A stretch of 56,846 bases of DNA from Microbacterium sp. Gd 4-13 (GTDB taxonomy: Bacteria > Actinomycetota > Actinomycetes > Actinomycetales > Microbacteriaceae): positions 1-56,846 of the forward strand of contig NZ_QEIJ01000012.1 in NCBI RefSeq assembly GCF_003095395.1, in the 5' to 3' direction. Under the pieces are notes generated by a model. It did no database searches and was not told where the DNA came from. It saw nothing but the letters and a program-made list of their open reading frames with translations. The position numbers and the translations under genes were made by a program. Below, piece after piece: positions 49,274 to 56,846 of the stretch (its first letter is position 1; each line of letters begins with the position of its first letter).

Positions 49274-50253
49274 GCATGGGGCCGGATCGTGCGCGGGTGC
49301 GCCGGGCGGCGGTCTCGGTCGGACTCTTTGTGGGTGTCACCGCGGCCGTGCTGATGACTGTCGGTGTTGTCGTGCTGATTACGGCGATCACCCTGAACTC
49401 GCGCCATGAACAGGCCGAGCATCCGGGGGCACTGCCAGGACGGGACGATGCGTGGGTGATCGACAGTGGCCGGGTCATCCTGCTGATCGTCGTGCTCGCG
49501 CTGATCGGGATCGTGCTGATCGGTCTGGTCGGCTGGCTGGGAGCTCGGCGCGCGGTGGCGCCTTTGGCTGAGGCGCTGCGGGTGCAGCGCAACTTCGTGG
49601 CCGATGCCAGCCATGAGCTGCGTACCCCGCTGACGGTGCTGAGCAGCCGAGTGCAGGTGCTGGAGCGCCGGCTGGGACGAGGACAGCCGGTCGATGATGT
49701 GGTTGCGGCGCTGCGTCGAGATGCGGTGTCGATGACGGAGGTGCTGAACGATCTACTGCTGGGCGCCGAGGGTGCCGAGCCGCCGATGGACACGACGACG
49801 GCGGCGGTGGAGGAAGCGGTGCGAGCGGCGGCTGCGACCCTCGAGGTTCTGGCAGACGAGGCCGATGTCCGCATCCAGGTTCGAAACGCTGCCTCCACTG
49901 CGGTGGCTGTACCGAGGGTGACGCTGATCCGGTGTGTGGTCGCGCTCCTGGACAACGCGATCCACCATTCACCACCCGGCTCGGTGGTGGTGCTCACCGA
50001 GGGGGTAGATGGCGACCGGGCGACGATCCGGATCAGCGACGCCGGGCCGGGCATCCAGGGCATCGGCGCTGAGCGGATATTCGAGCGGTTCTCCCACGCG
50101 GGGGAGAACGGCACGCATCGTAGCTTCGGGCTCGGGCTCGCCTTGGTGCGCGACGTCGCAGTGCGATACCGCGGCAGCGTGTCGGTGGAGGACACATCTG
50201 AAGCGGGCACGACGATGCTGCTCGTATTCCCGATAGCCCGATCGACCGGGTAG
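49270..50253 (+). CDS. sensor histidine kinase
   Basis: The 327-aa membrane kinase has two helices (residues about 15-45 and 73-97) around a very short periplasmic loop of about 30 residues, so it may sense an intramembrane signal. The DHp domain has NFVADASHELRTPLTVLSSR (histidine near residue 116). The ATPase domain shows LIRCVVALLDNAIHHSPPGS (N box), IRISDAGPGIQGI (G1), FERFSHAGENGTHRSFGLGL (F/G2). It is the partner of the adjacent regulator and is likely to control the redox module on the other strand. Confidence 0.9.
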   Translation: MSMGPDRARVRRAAVSVGLFVGVTAAVLMTVGVVVLITAITLNSRHEQAEHPGALPGRDDAWVIDSGRVILLIVVLALIGIVLIGLVGWLGARRAVAPLAEALRVQRNFVADASHELRTPLTVLSSRVQVLERRLGRGQPVDDVVAALRRDAVSMTEVLNDLLLGAEGAEPPMDTTTAAVEEAVRAAAATLEVLADEADVRIQVRNAASTAVAVPRVTLIRCVVALLDNAIHHSPPGSVVVLTEGVDGDRATIRISDAGPGIQGIGAERIFERFSHAGENGTHRSFGLGLALVRDVAVRYRGSVSVEDTSEAGTTMLLVFPIARSTG

Positions 50254-50260
50254 CCGCGAC

Positions 50261-51106
50261 TCACGCGCCGCCGACGACGCCAGTGAGGAAGTCTTGATCG
50301 TGCGCGGTGACCGTGATCTCGGTGCGTCCGAGCCAGCGCCTGGTGCGTCCATCTGCTGCCACGAGAAGCCCCGTGGATGTGCCGGCGCCATCCAACCAGC
50401 TCAGATCGTCGAATCCGGCGATCATGGCGGTCGTCGCCCACAGGTCTGCACGGGTGAGGCTGTCCGCCGCCACCGTGGCGGAGAGGATGCCGGTGGTGGG
50501 TCGGCCGGTGCGGGGGTCGATGATGTGGGGGCCGCGTTCGGCCGTACCGGACGTCGCGATCGCGCCGGTCGACACGGGAAGCGTCGCGATGATTTCTCCT
50601 GAAGCGCGGGGGTCGGTGATGCCGACGTTCCAGATCCAGGACGAATCCGGGTGCGTGAACAGCTGCATGTCGCCGCCGGCGTTGATCCCGACGGCCGCCA
50701 CTCGTGGATCGGTCAGGAGCGGTTCCAGGTGACGGCGGGCGACATCCTCGACCGCCCAGCCCTTGACCAGGCCGGTGGGGTCGAACCAACCCTTCCAGCC
50801 TGCGTCGAACAGTCCGCCCGTCGCGTCCCGCGCTTGATCGCACAGTTCCCTGACCTCCGCGAGCATCGGCGCCGCGTCGGCGTCTCGTAGTTCACCGCGC
50901 GCGATCCGGCGGACATCGGATCGGGGATCGAAGGGCGAGAAGACACGATCAACCTGCCGAAGGTCGTCGAAGCAGCGCCGTGCGGCGGCCTGAACCGCAG
51001 AATCGGCGGTGGCTGGGCCGTCGAGGATGGTATGGATGCTGATGGGCATACCCATGATCTGCTCGACGTCCACCAGCCGATGGAACGCAGTGGCACGCGC
51101 GGCCAC
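50261..51106 (-). CDS. apbE: FAD:protein FMN transferase (ApbE)
   Basis: The 281-aa enzyme attaches FMN from FAD to a Thr or Ser of target proteins. ApbE motifs seen: VEQIMGMPISIHTILDG, VDRVFSPFDPRSDVRRIARG, GGLFDAGWKGWFDPTGLVKG (kinase-like loop), AVGINAGGDMQLFTHPDS, TSGTAERGPHIIDPRTGRP and DSLTRADLWATTAMI (Mg-binding). No lipobox is seen, so it may act in the cytoplasm or by an unrecognised route. GTG 51106 has GAAAGG upstream. It is next to its likely target, the FMN-binding protein. Confidence 0.9.
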   Translation of the reverse strand: MAARATAFHRLVDVEQIMGMPISIHTILDGPATADSAVQAAARRCFDDLRQVDRVFSPFDPRSDVRRIARGELRDADAAPMLAEVRELCDQARDATGGLFDAGWKGWFDPTGLVKGWAVEDVARRHLEPLLTDPRVAAVGINAGGDMQLFTHPDSSWIWNVGITDPRASGEIIATLPVSTGAIATSGTAERGPHIIDPRTGRPTTGILSATVAADSLTRADLWATTAMIAGFDDLSWLDGAGTSTGLLVAADGRTRRWLGRTEITVTAHDQDFLTGVVGGA

Positions 51107-51111
51107 GAGGG

Positions 51112-51636
51112 TCAACCTTTCGCCTGGTCGAGAGCACCCTGCAGCGAGGTGATGTATCCGCGGCTGGTCACCGTGGCGCCAGACACCATGTCGATCTTCG
51201 CGCTCTGCGCGGCCAGCGCCTCCTTGGCGAGTCGGGGAATGGCGTAACTGTTGATCTGCTGGTCCCGGCCGCTCTCCGTGGGGTAATCGATGGCTTGAAC
51301 GTCGGTGACCTTGCCTCCGCCCACGGTGATCTGCACCTGCACGGGTCCCCACCGGGTCGAGGTGGACGGGCCTTGGTAACTGCCGTCCGCGAGCCCCGTC
51401 GATGCGACCGGTGGCGGGGCGGACGGCGCCGGTTGCGCCGTGCTCTGACCAGCCCCCGGTGCGGAGCTGGCGGGGGGTGTGGTCCCGGAGCTTCTGGGTC
51501 CAGCGCTTGTGGACGGCTCGGTGCCGGTGCCGGCGGCGAGTGAGGTCGGCGGGATGGCTTCGGTGGATGTGCGGTAGCTGAATAGGAGCACCACCCCGCT
51601 GATGGTGGCCAACAGTGCGATCACGATCTTCTTCAC
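51112..51636 (-). CDS. FMN-binding domain protein (flavinylated electron carrier)
   Basis: The 174-aa exported protein has an N-terminal helix (VKKIVIALLATISGVVLLFS), a Ser/Thr/Pro-rich linker of about 55 residues that could span the wall, and a C-terminal FMN_bind domain: DGSYQGPSTSTRWGPVQVQI, VTDVQAIDYPTESGRDQQIN and DMVSGATVTSRGY, in which Thr155 of SGAT is the predicted FMN attachment site. It starts at GTG 51636 after AGGA. ApbE lies 5 nt downstream, the ferric-reductase-like gene 10 nt upstream. Confidence 0.9.
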   Translation of the reverse strand: MKKIVIALLATISGVVLLFSYRTSTEAIPPTSLAAGTGTEPSTSAGPRSSGTTPPASSAPGAGQSTAQPAPSAPPPVASTGLADGSYQGPSTSTRWGPVQVQITVGGGKVTDVQAIDYPTESGRDQQINSYAIPRLAKEALAAQSAKIDMVSGATVTSRGYITSLQGALDQAKG

Positions 51637-51646
51637 GGGTTCCTGC

Positions 51647-53065
51647 CTAGATGTCGAATGCTTCCGAGTGGATGCGCGATCCGGGGACGCGGAGGCGGTC
51701 GAGGTCGGCTCGCACGCTGTCCATCCACCGGGTGGGGCCACACAGGTAGATGTCGTAGTTCGCCAGGTCCGGGGCGAGGTGGCGAATCAACTGTGCACCG
51801 GCCCACTGCTCGTATGTTTTAGGGATCCACGGCGAGCTCACCCGGCTGCGTGGCCCGTCGAGGGGCACGTGACGCACTCCACGTTTCTCGACGAGGCGGC
51901 GGATCGCCCAGGACATCACCGCCGCGTCGGGGGTACTGTCCCGGGTGACCAGGGTCGCCGCGCCGGGCGCGTAGGGCTGCTCCTGCAGCAGCGAGACCAG
52001 CGGAGCGACGCCGGCACCGGCGCCCAGCATGAGCAGTTTCGTGCCGCGTCGCCGGTCACCGGTGAGATGACCGTATGGCCCTTCAATGAGCACCCGGGTT
52101 CCCGCCTTCAGCTCGCTGAGCCTCTGGGTGCCGTCCCCGGTGATCTTGGCGGTGATGGTGAGCCGGTCGGTATAGGGGCGGGTGGAGACCGAGAAGGGAT
52201 GCCCGCGCGACCAGCCCGGCCCGTCCAGGAAACGCCAGATGAAGAACTGACCGGCCTTGGTGCGCAACCGGTTCAGCCGGTCGCCGGTCATCACCACCGT
52301 CACCCCGTCGGATCCGTCCGCGACCACCTGCGTGACCCGGATGCGCGACCGGGCCGAACGGGCCAGCGGGAGTGCCACCCGGTAGATCAGGGTGCATCCT
52401 GCCGCAACGGCCCACACCGTCCACCAGTAGAAGGTGGCCAGGGGTGAGGCGAGGAAGTCGGCTCCGGTCCACAGCTGGTGCGGCAGCGCCAGGCCCACGC
52501 CCAGGTAGGAGTACAGGTGCAGCAGGTGCCAGGACTCATAGCGCATCTTCCGCCTGGCGCGTCGAATCGACAGGATGACGACCCCGACAAGAAGCAGGGT
52601 GCCGGCAGTGGCCAGGAGCATCCCCGGGTAGTCCCAGATCAACTCCCAGGCCTGCCGGATGACATCGATACCCGCCGTTCCTGCGTACCCGACAACGACG
52701 AGCACGATGTGGGCGAGGAATAGCCAGAACGACCAGAACCCGGTCAGCCGGTGCATCCGGGTGATGGCATCATGGCCGAACGCGTGCTCGAACAGGGGCA
52801 CCCGGGCCATCAGCAACACTTGGTACAGCAGCAGGTTGGACGACACCAGCCCGGTCAACCGGCTCAACGAGGTCAGTGCACCCGGGCCGCCCGCCAGGCT
52901 GGTCTGAATCCCGCCGCCCGACACCCAGAGCGCAACGATCACGAGGCTGGTCAACCAGATCGCCGAGACCCCGATGACGTGCCACACCTCCGCGCGCCGC
53001 CGGGCGGCCCCGGTCGGCGACGCGGACGAACGCGCTCGCGAACCGGTGAGACGAGATGTGGACAC
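51647..53065 (-). CDS. ferric-reductase-like transmembrane protein with FAD/NAD domains
   Basis: The 472-aa protein has a haem-bearing six-helix domain (residues 28-235) with paired histidines in MHRLTGFWSFWLFLAHIVLV and ESWHLLHLYSYLGVGLALPH, then a ferredoxin-reductase-type module: AGQFFIWRFLDGPGWSRGHP and FSVSTRP (FAD), LMLGAGAGVAPLVSLLQEQP (NAD(P)H) and the terminal YLCGPTRWMDSV. It would pass electrons from NAD(P)H across the membrane, here probably to the FMN-binding protein. The order reductase, FMN-binding, apbE forms a tight operon. Confidence 0.9.
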   Translation of the reverse strand: MSTSRLTGSRARSSASPTGAARRRAEVWHVIGVSAIWLTSLVIVALWVSGGGIQTSLAGGPGALTSLSRLTGLVSSNLLLYQVLLMARVPLFEHAFGHDAITRMHRLTGFWSFWLFLAHIVLVVVGYAGTAGIDVIRQAWELIWDYPGMLLATAGTLLLVGVVILSIRRARRKMRYESWHLLHLYSYLGVGLALPHQLWTGADFLASPLATFYWWTVWAVAAGCTLIYRVALPLARSARSRIRVTQVVADGSDGVTVVMTGDRLNRLRTKAGQFFIWRFLDGPGWSRGHPFSVSTRPYTDRLTITAKITGDGTQRLSELKAGTRVLIEGPYGHLTGDRRRGTKLLMLGAGAGVAPLVSLLQEQPYAPGAATLVTRDSTPDAAVMSWAIRRLVEKRGVRHVPLDGPRSRVSSPWIPKTYEQWAGAQLIRHLAPDLANYDIYLCGPTRWMDSVRADLDRLRVPGSRIHSEAFDI

Positions 53066-53148
53066 GGCATCATGCTCCGCGGCGGGCTATAAGGCTCGAC
53101 CAAGAAACTTGATGCGGGCGCTCTTTCAGAGATGCCACCAACTGAATG

Positions 53149-53176
53149 CTCAGATGGCGTTCAGCTTGAGCCTCGG
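53149..53176. promoter_or_regulatory. 11-bp spaced CTCAG repeats in the divergent promoter region
   Basis: CTCAG (53149-53153), TTCAG (53160-53164) and CCTCG (53171-53175) recur at 11-bp intervals between the reductase operon and the P-type ATPase. The spacing matches the CTTAG/CTTGG repeats before the response-regulator gene, so both may be bound by that regulator. Confidence 0.35.
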
Positions 53177-53332
53177 AAGAGGCGGAAGGCCGACGAGAGC
53201 GATAGCATCGCCGCCGTCAACAGGGCGCACGATAATCCCTGGTCATGAGCGGATTCTGCGCTCACAGTTCAACCCTATAAGGAGTGCCTACCCTCGCTGG
53301 CGACGGCGGAATATCACGAGTAGACCGGAACA

Positions 53333-55219
53333 ATGCTTCGATTGTTCTCCGCTGCCCGCCGCTATCCCTTCGTGGTGGCCACTCTTCTGGTCGCCGCCGT
53401 CGCCGGGGTGCTCACCGCAACCCCGTGGAGCACCGTCAGCCCGTGGCTGCTGGCCGGCTTCGCCGTGCTCATGGCCGCCAGGTCGGCGTGGGCGATGGTG
53501 CAAGAGCTGCGCCACGGAACGTTCGGGGTCGACATTCTGGCCGTGACGGCGATCGTGGCATCGGTGGTGGTCGGTGAGTATTGGGCCGCGATCGTGATCG
53601 TGCTGATGCTCACCGGAGGAGAGGCGCTGGAGGACTACGCGGCCAACCGCGCCAAACGCGACCTGACGGCACTGCTCTCCCGCGCCCCGCAGCTCGGGCA
53701 CCGGCTGCTGGCCGACGGGTCGACGGAGGATGTGCCGATCGAGGCCGTCGTCCCGGGGGACCAGGTCGTGGTCCGCGCCAACGAGGTCGTTCCTGTCGAC
53801 GGCACCCTGGTGAGCGAGCTCGGCGTGTTCGACGAGTCCTCCCTCACCGGCGAGAGCCTGCCCGTCGAGCGATCCGCCGGACAGGAAGTGCTCTCCGGCG
53901 GCGTCAACGGCCAGACCGCTGTCGTGCTGCACGTCACCCGAGCAGCCAAGGACAGCCAGTACCAGCAGATCGTCAGCCTGGTCGAGTCGGCGGCGGCCAG
54001 CACCTCCCCGATGGTGCGCCTGGCAGACCGCATCGCCCTGCCCTTCACCGCGGTGGCCTTCGCGATCGCCGGGATGGCGTGGCTGGTGTCGGGCGATGCG
54101 GTGCGCTTCGCCGAGGTCCTGGTCGTGGCGACCCCGTGCCCGCTGATCATCGCCGCCCCGGTCGCGTTCATGGCAGGGATGAGCCGCTCGGCACGGGAAG
54201 GCGCGATCGTCAAGAGCAGCGCCACGCTGGAGAAGTTCCACCGCGCCCAGGCTTTCGCGTTCGACAAGACCGGCACCCTCACCCAGGGCGAGCCGAGCCT
54301 GGTCGAGGTACTAGCGACCGGGGCCATCGAACCCGACGAGCTACTGCGGCTCGCGGCATCCGCTGAACAGTTCTCCGCCCACGTCCTGGCCGCCGCCGTC
54401 ATCAAGGCCGCCACCGGGCGAGGGCTCGTACTCGCAGGCTCGACGGACGCCGAAGAGTCGACCGCGAACGGGGTCACGGCGAACATCGACGGGCACACCG
54501 TCGTGGTCGGCAAGCGCTCGTTCATCTCAGCGACAGTGGGACAGGAGATCCCAGGTGCACCGTTGGACAGCGGCGAACTGGCCGTCTACGTCGCCGTCGA
54601 TGGCGCCTCGGCGGGCTCGCTGGTCTTCCGGGATGAAGTCCGCTCGAACGCGCGCGCCACCGTCGACAGCCTGCGTACCCAGGGAATCCGCCGGATCGTG
54701 ATGCTCACCGGCGATGATCGCCCCACCGCCGAGCATGTCGCGGCGAGCCTCGACATCGATGACGTGCGCGCGAACTGCCTGCCCATCGACAAAGTCAACG
54801 CCGTCACCGCCATCACCGAACGTCCCGTGGTCATGGTTGGCGACGGGGTCAACGACGCGCCCGTCCTGGCCGCAGCCGACGTTGGCATCGCCATGGGCGC
54901 TCGCGGATCCACCGCGGCCAGCGAGTCCGCGGATGTGGTCATCCTCCGCGACGACATCTCCCGCGTCGCACGGGCCCTCACCGTGGGACGCGAAACGGTG
55001 AACGTCGCCCTGCAGAGCATCTGGGTCGGCATCGGCCTCAGCGTGAGCCTGATGATCATCGCCGCGTTCGGGGTACTGCCCGCGCTCATCGGAGCCTGGC
55101 TGCAGGAAGGCGTCGACGTCATCTCGATACTCTGGGCGCTGCGTGCCTCAACCGGCAGCAAAGAGGCCCACCCTTCCGTCGTGAAGCAAGTTGAGGCGCC
55201 GCCCGTTACCGTCTCCTGA
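53333..55219 (+). CDS. heavy-metal translocating P-type ATPase
   Basis: The 628-aa pump has the actuator signature FDESSLTGESLPVERSAGQE, the ion-pathway motif VVATPCPLIIAAPVAFMAGM, the phosphorylated aspartate in FAFDKTGTLTQGEP (near residue 310), the nucleotide domain with a histidine in SAEQFSAHVLAAAVIKAATG, and the hinge VVMVGDGVNDAPVLAAADVG. There is no N-terminal CxxC metal-binding domain. The TPCPL motif places it with Zn/Cd/Pb or less studied heavy-metal pumps; the metal cannot be assigned. The 267-bp gap upstream holds the CTCAG repeats and is shared with the reductase operon. Confidence 0.9.
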   Translation: MLRLFSAARRYPFVVATLLVAAVAGVLTATPWSTVSPWLLAGFAVLMAARSAWAMVQELRHGTFGVDILAVTAIVASVVVGEYWAAIVIVLMLTGGEALEDYAANRAKRDLTALLSRAPQLGHRLLADGSTEDVPIEAVVPGDQVVVRANEVVPVDGTLVSELGVFDESSLTGESLPVERSAGQEVLSGGVNGQTAVVLHVTRAAKDSQYQQIVSLVESAAASTSPMVRLADRIALPFTAVAFAIAGMAWLVSGDAVRFAEVLVVATPCPLIIAAPVAFMAGMSRSAREGAIVKSSATLEKFHRAQAFAFDKTGTLTQGEPSLVEVLATGAIEPDELLRLAASAEQFSAHVLAAAVIKAATGRGLVLAGSTDAEESTANGVTANIDGHTVVVGKRSFISATVGQEIPGAPLDSGELAVYVAVDGASAGSLVFRDEVRSNARATVDSLRTQGIRRIVMLTGDDRPTAEHVAASLDIDDVRANCLPIDKVNAVTAITERPVVMVGDGVNDAPVLAAADVGIAMGARGSTAASESADVVILRDDISRVARALTVGRETVNVALQSIWVGIGLSVSLMIIAAFGVLPALIGAWLQEGVDVISILWALRASTGSKEAHPSVVKQVEAPPVTVS

Positions 55220-55308
55220 CGATGAGACACGTCCGATTTGGCCGTCGCTGAGCGTAGGGTGCCCGAGTGTCTCCCGGAACCGGCAACCGCCCGTGAGCGG
55301 CGGACTTC

Positions 55309-56043
55309 TCATCGACTCGGACGGAACCGGCCCTGCCATGCGGAGCCGACCAGATTCCACAAAACACAGCTCAGAACGAACACGGCAGGAGCGACCACCA
55401 GCGAGGCGAGCACATCAGACGGATAGTGGACACCGAGATAGACCCTTGAGAGTCCGACAACCACAGCCAAGGCAACTGCCGGAATGCAAGCCACACCAGC
55501 ACGTCGTTTATGGGCGACCTCTGCAACCACGAACAGGGCGAGGGCCGCTACGAACACGGTGTGACCACTCGGAAAGCTGGTCGCGCCACCAATGTGGAAA
55601 AGCGGATCTGCCAGCAGTCCGGGATCTGGGCGTGGTCGCGCAATCAGGACCTTGAGTAGCCATGCAACAAGGCAGGGTGCCCCGATCAGCACGCTCGCCT
55701 TGATGCCTGCCACCACCGAGCCCTTGACAATCTTAGTCGCAATGGAAACGAACACCGTAATGATCACCGCACCCAAGGGAGCGAAGGCGACCTGAAAGAA
55801 GAGAGCAACACCATCGAGAACAGGATTGCGGAAGCCGTTGACCCAAACGAGCAGACCCTCCTCCGCAAGAGTGAAGCCCGTGCCGTTCCGAATGAGCGTG
55901 CCCGCAACCCCCACGACGACGACAGCCACGAGACAAATCGCCCCGACCGTCATCTCCTTCCTCGGAGATGATCGCACCACCACATGAGCTGGGGAGCTTG
56001 ATGCGGCGATCGGCTCCGGGTGCATCGCCGAAGTTTCGCCCAA
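55309..56043 (-). CDS. PAP2-family phosphatase
   Basis: The 244-aa membrane protein has about six helices and the three PAP2 motifs: LLKVLIARPRPDPG, ATSFPSGHTVFVAAL and GLSRVYLGVHYPSDVLAS. It probably dephosphorylates lipid pyrophosphates, such as undecaprenyl-PP, or phosphatidic/phosphatidylglycerol phosphate. A second candidate lipid-carrier phosphatase (UppP) lies on the same element. The start could be ATG 56043 or 56025 (MHPEPIA). It is convergent with the P-type ATPase. Confidence 0.85.
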   Translation of the reverse strand: MGETSAMHPEPIAASSSPAHVVVRSSPRKEMTVGAICLVAVVVVGVAGTLIRNGTGFTLAEEGLLVWVNGFRNPVLDGVALFFQVAFAPLGAVIITVFVSIATKIVKGSVVAGIKASVLIGAPCLVAWLLKVLIARPRPDPGLLADPLFHIGGATSFPSGHTVFVAALALFVVAEVAHKRRAGVACIPAVALAVVVGLSRVYLGVHYPSDVLASLVVAPAVFVLSCVLWNLVGSAWQGRFRPSR

Positions 56044-56063
56044 CCGTCCAAAGGATCCTCTAA

Positions 56064-56324
56064 GACCACCGTCAGTGGCTGACAGTTCCCCCTGCTGCCT
56101 CGGCGAACGCCCTCACCCTCGGCCGAGCAGGGACAGAGTCGAGCGGCCAGGGCATTCGGGATCTAGAGGCAGCCTCCAGTGACAAGAACCGGCCGCTTGC
56201 CGCTATCGACGAGTTTCGTGCACAGCTGCTCCGTCGGGTGGACTGTGCCTTAGCCATCTATGACGGTGTCCATTCGGCTGATGTCCGCCGGGACCGAATA
56301 CCAACATTGCTGACTTACTGGTAG
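56064..56324 (+). pseudogene. fragment of an unknown protein, no start codon
   Basis: From a stop at 56061-56063 the plus strand reads open for 86 codons to TAG 56322, ending with DEFRAQLLRRVDCALAIYDG, VHSADVRRDRIPTLLTYW. The C-terminal 45 residues look like genuine protein sequence, but the upstream part (WLTVPPAASANALTLG) has no start codon or ribosome site. It converges on and overlaps the methyltransferase remnant by 10 nt. I recognise no family. It may be a truncated accessory gene. Confidence 0.35.
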
Positions 56325-56769
56325 CGAAGTAGCGCAAGTAGCGCGCTACGCGCCTGAAGGGGCAGCACCCCATTGCCGAGGGCTGTCAATTGCTGAGCAT
56401 GGGACAGGGCTATCTCTGGCAGGGTGACCCAACCCTTCGGAAGCCCCATCAGCCACTCCACGAAGACAGGTGCCGGTCTCGGCCCCTTGGCCTCGTTTAG
56501 GACTGCGGGGGCTGGAGCCGGTCTACCGTTGATGCGTTCCCACCGGGCGATGGCTGGGGCGTAGCGTCCCCAGCGTCGAAGAAGTCCCCGATCAACGCGA
56601 ACGTCACGTCCCCGGAGGGCTGGCGTCCGTGCTTCGTTACGAGGTCGATCACTTGATGGCTCAGCGCGATCGTGCCGCGCCTGGCTTTCACGTGATCCAG
56701 GCTCTCTCCGCCCCGCGCCGAATCTGAGGCGAGAGGAGTGCGGAACAGTGCGATGGGCGAGGATAAAGA
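56315..56769 (-). pseudogene. C-terminal remnant of a cytosine-C5 DNA methyltransferase
   Basis: Minus strand from 56769 reads LFRTPLASDSARGGESLDHV, KARRGTIALSHQVIDLV and later GDFFDAGDATPQPSPGG, then stops at 56497. In a second frame the protein resumes: RWGRYAPAIARWERINGRPA, PVFVEWLMGLPKGWVTLPEI, QQLTALGNGVLPLQARSALL, stop at 56315. The GLPxGWV and LGNGVxPxQ motifs are the C-terminal signatures of phage-type Dcm methyltransferases. The 5' part is cut off at the probable insertion-sequence end at 56770, and an internal frameshift or small deletion separates the two frames. It is non-functional. Confidence 0.65.
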
Positions 56770-56846
56770 GGCTCTTCGCAGTTGAGGGTGTAGTCGGGGT
56801 TAGCGCGCCGTCGGCCGGATAGGGTCGAGGTCTTCCAGGATGGAAG
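56770..56846. mobile_element. end of a probable ISL3-family insertion sequence (partial)
   Basis: GGCTCTTCGCAGTTGAGGGT at 56770-56789 has the GGCTCTTC opening I associate with ISL3-family terminal inverted repeats in Actinobacteria, and coincides with the point where the methyltransferase frame is cut. The element runs off the window. Minus-strand DNA within it reads SILEDLDPIRPTAR to a stop, and a plus-strand ATG lies at 56841, so its transposase orientation is undecided. Confidence 0.4.

Noticed and set aside
55220..55308. GAGACAC and GTGTCTC arms, and GATGAGA/TCTCATC, between the ATPase and PAP2 genes
   Set aside because: Arms are short and far apart with no T-run, so a terminator or insertion-sequence end cannot be claimed.
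1..56846. CRISPR array or rRNA genes
   Set aside because: No regularly spaced 25-40-bp repeats and no rRNA-like segments were seen; the only RNA gene found is tRNA-Thr.

Overview
The window is high-GC actinobacterial DNA. GTG starts are frequent, neighbouring genes are often coupled through ATGA or GTGA overlaps, and the backbone carries the topA-tmk-holB block next to an Rv3654c-like Tad pilus cluster. The protein families fit a Microbacteriaceae genome such as Microbacterium. This assignment is inferred from gene content, not from a phylogenetic marker.

Backbone (1-19475). After a degraded reading frame at the left edge come housekeeping and transport genes: a YihY/BrkB membrane protein, a TrkH potassium transporter, a YetF-like DUF421 protein, a DUF2254 membrane protein, the Na+/H+ antiporter NhaA, an orphan PstS-like binding protein, a MOSC protein, a nicotinamidase-like hydrolase and tRNA-Thr(CGU). 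A minus-strand run follows: topA, tmk, holB and a lipoprotein hydrolase, the last three overlapping by 4 nt or nearly so. The Tad cluster (TadE-like proteins, DUF4244, a TadB/C-like protein, TadA ATPase) is cut short because the TadA gene is interrupted at its Walker A motif.

Integrative conjugative element (about 19476 to beyond 56846). A large serine recombinase sits at the left junction and is preceded by a coupled 63-aa recombinase-like miniprotein whose catalytic serine position is glycine. A long minus-strand transfer region follows: SSB, a VirD4/TraG-type coupling protein, a 1001-aa repeat-rich surface protein, a VirB4-like ATPase, an SCO6880-family protein, a TrbL/VirB6-like protein, two DUF6112-type pilin-like proteins, an M23/lysozyme-like wall hydrolase and a VirB8/TcpC-like candidate. 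Maintenance genes come next: ParB-like, DUF2637, primase-polymerase and an ArdC-type antirestriction metalloprotease. I recognise no relaxase. A short element with core CAGGTGCGC recurs in the leaders of nine gene blocks of this region and is the most unusual signal in the window. A plus-strand ArsR/CDF metal-efflux island with a truncated integrase remnant is inserted between the surface protein and the VirB4-like gene.

Cargo (43607-56846). This holds an AraC regulator, small membrane proteins, UppP, a PadR/APC-permease pair, a two-component system, an ApbE/FMN-binding/ferric-reductase module (a candidate flavin-based extracytosolic electron-transfer chain), a heavy-metal P-type ATPase and a PAP2 phosphatase. 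It is littered with fragments: the 3' end of a copper ATPase, a truncated and frameshifted cytosine methyltransferase, and the end of a probable ISL3-family insertion sequence. The right end of the element, with the missing half of tadA, is not in the window.
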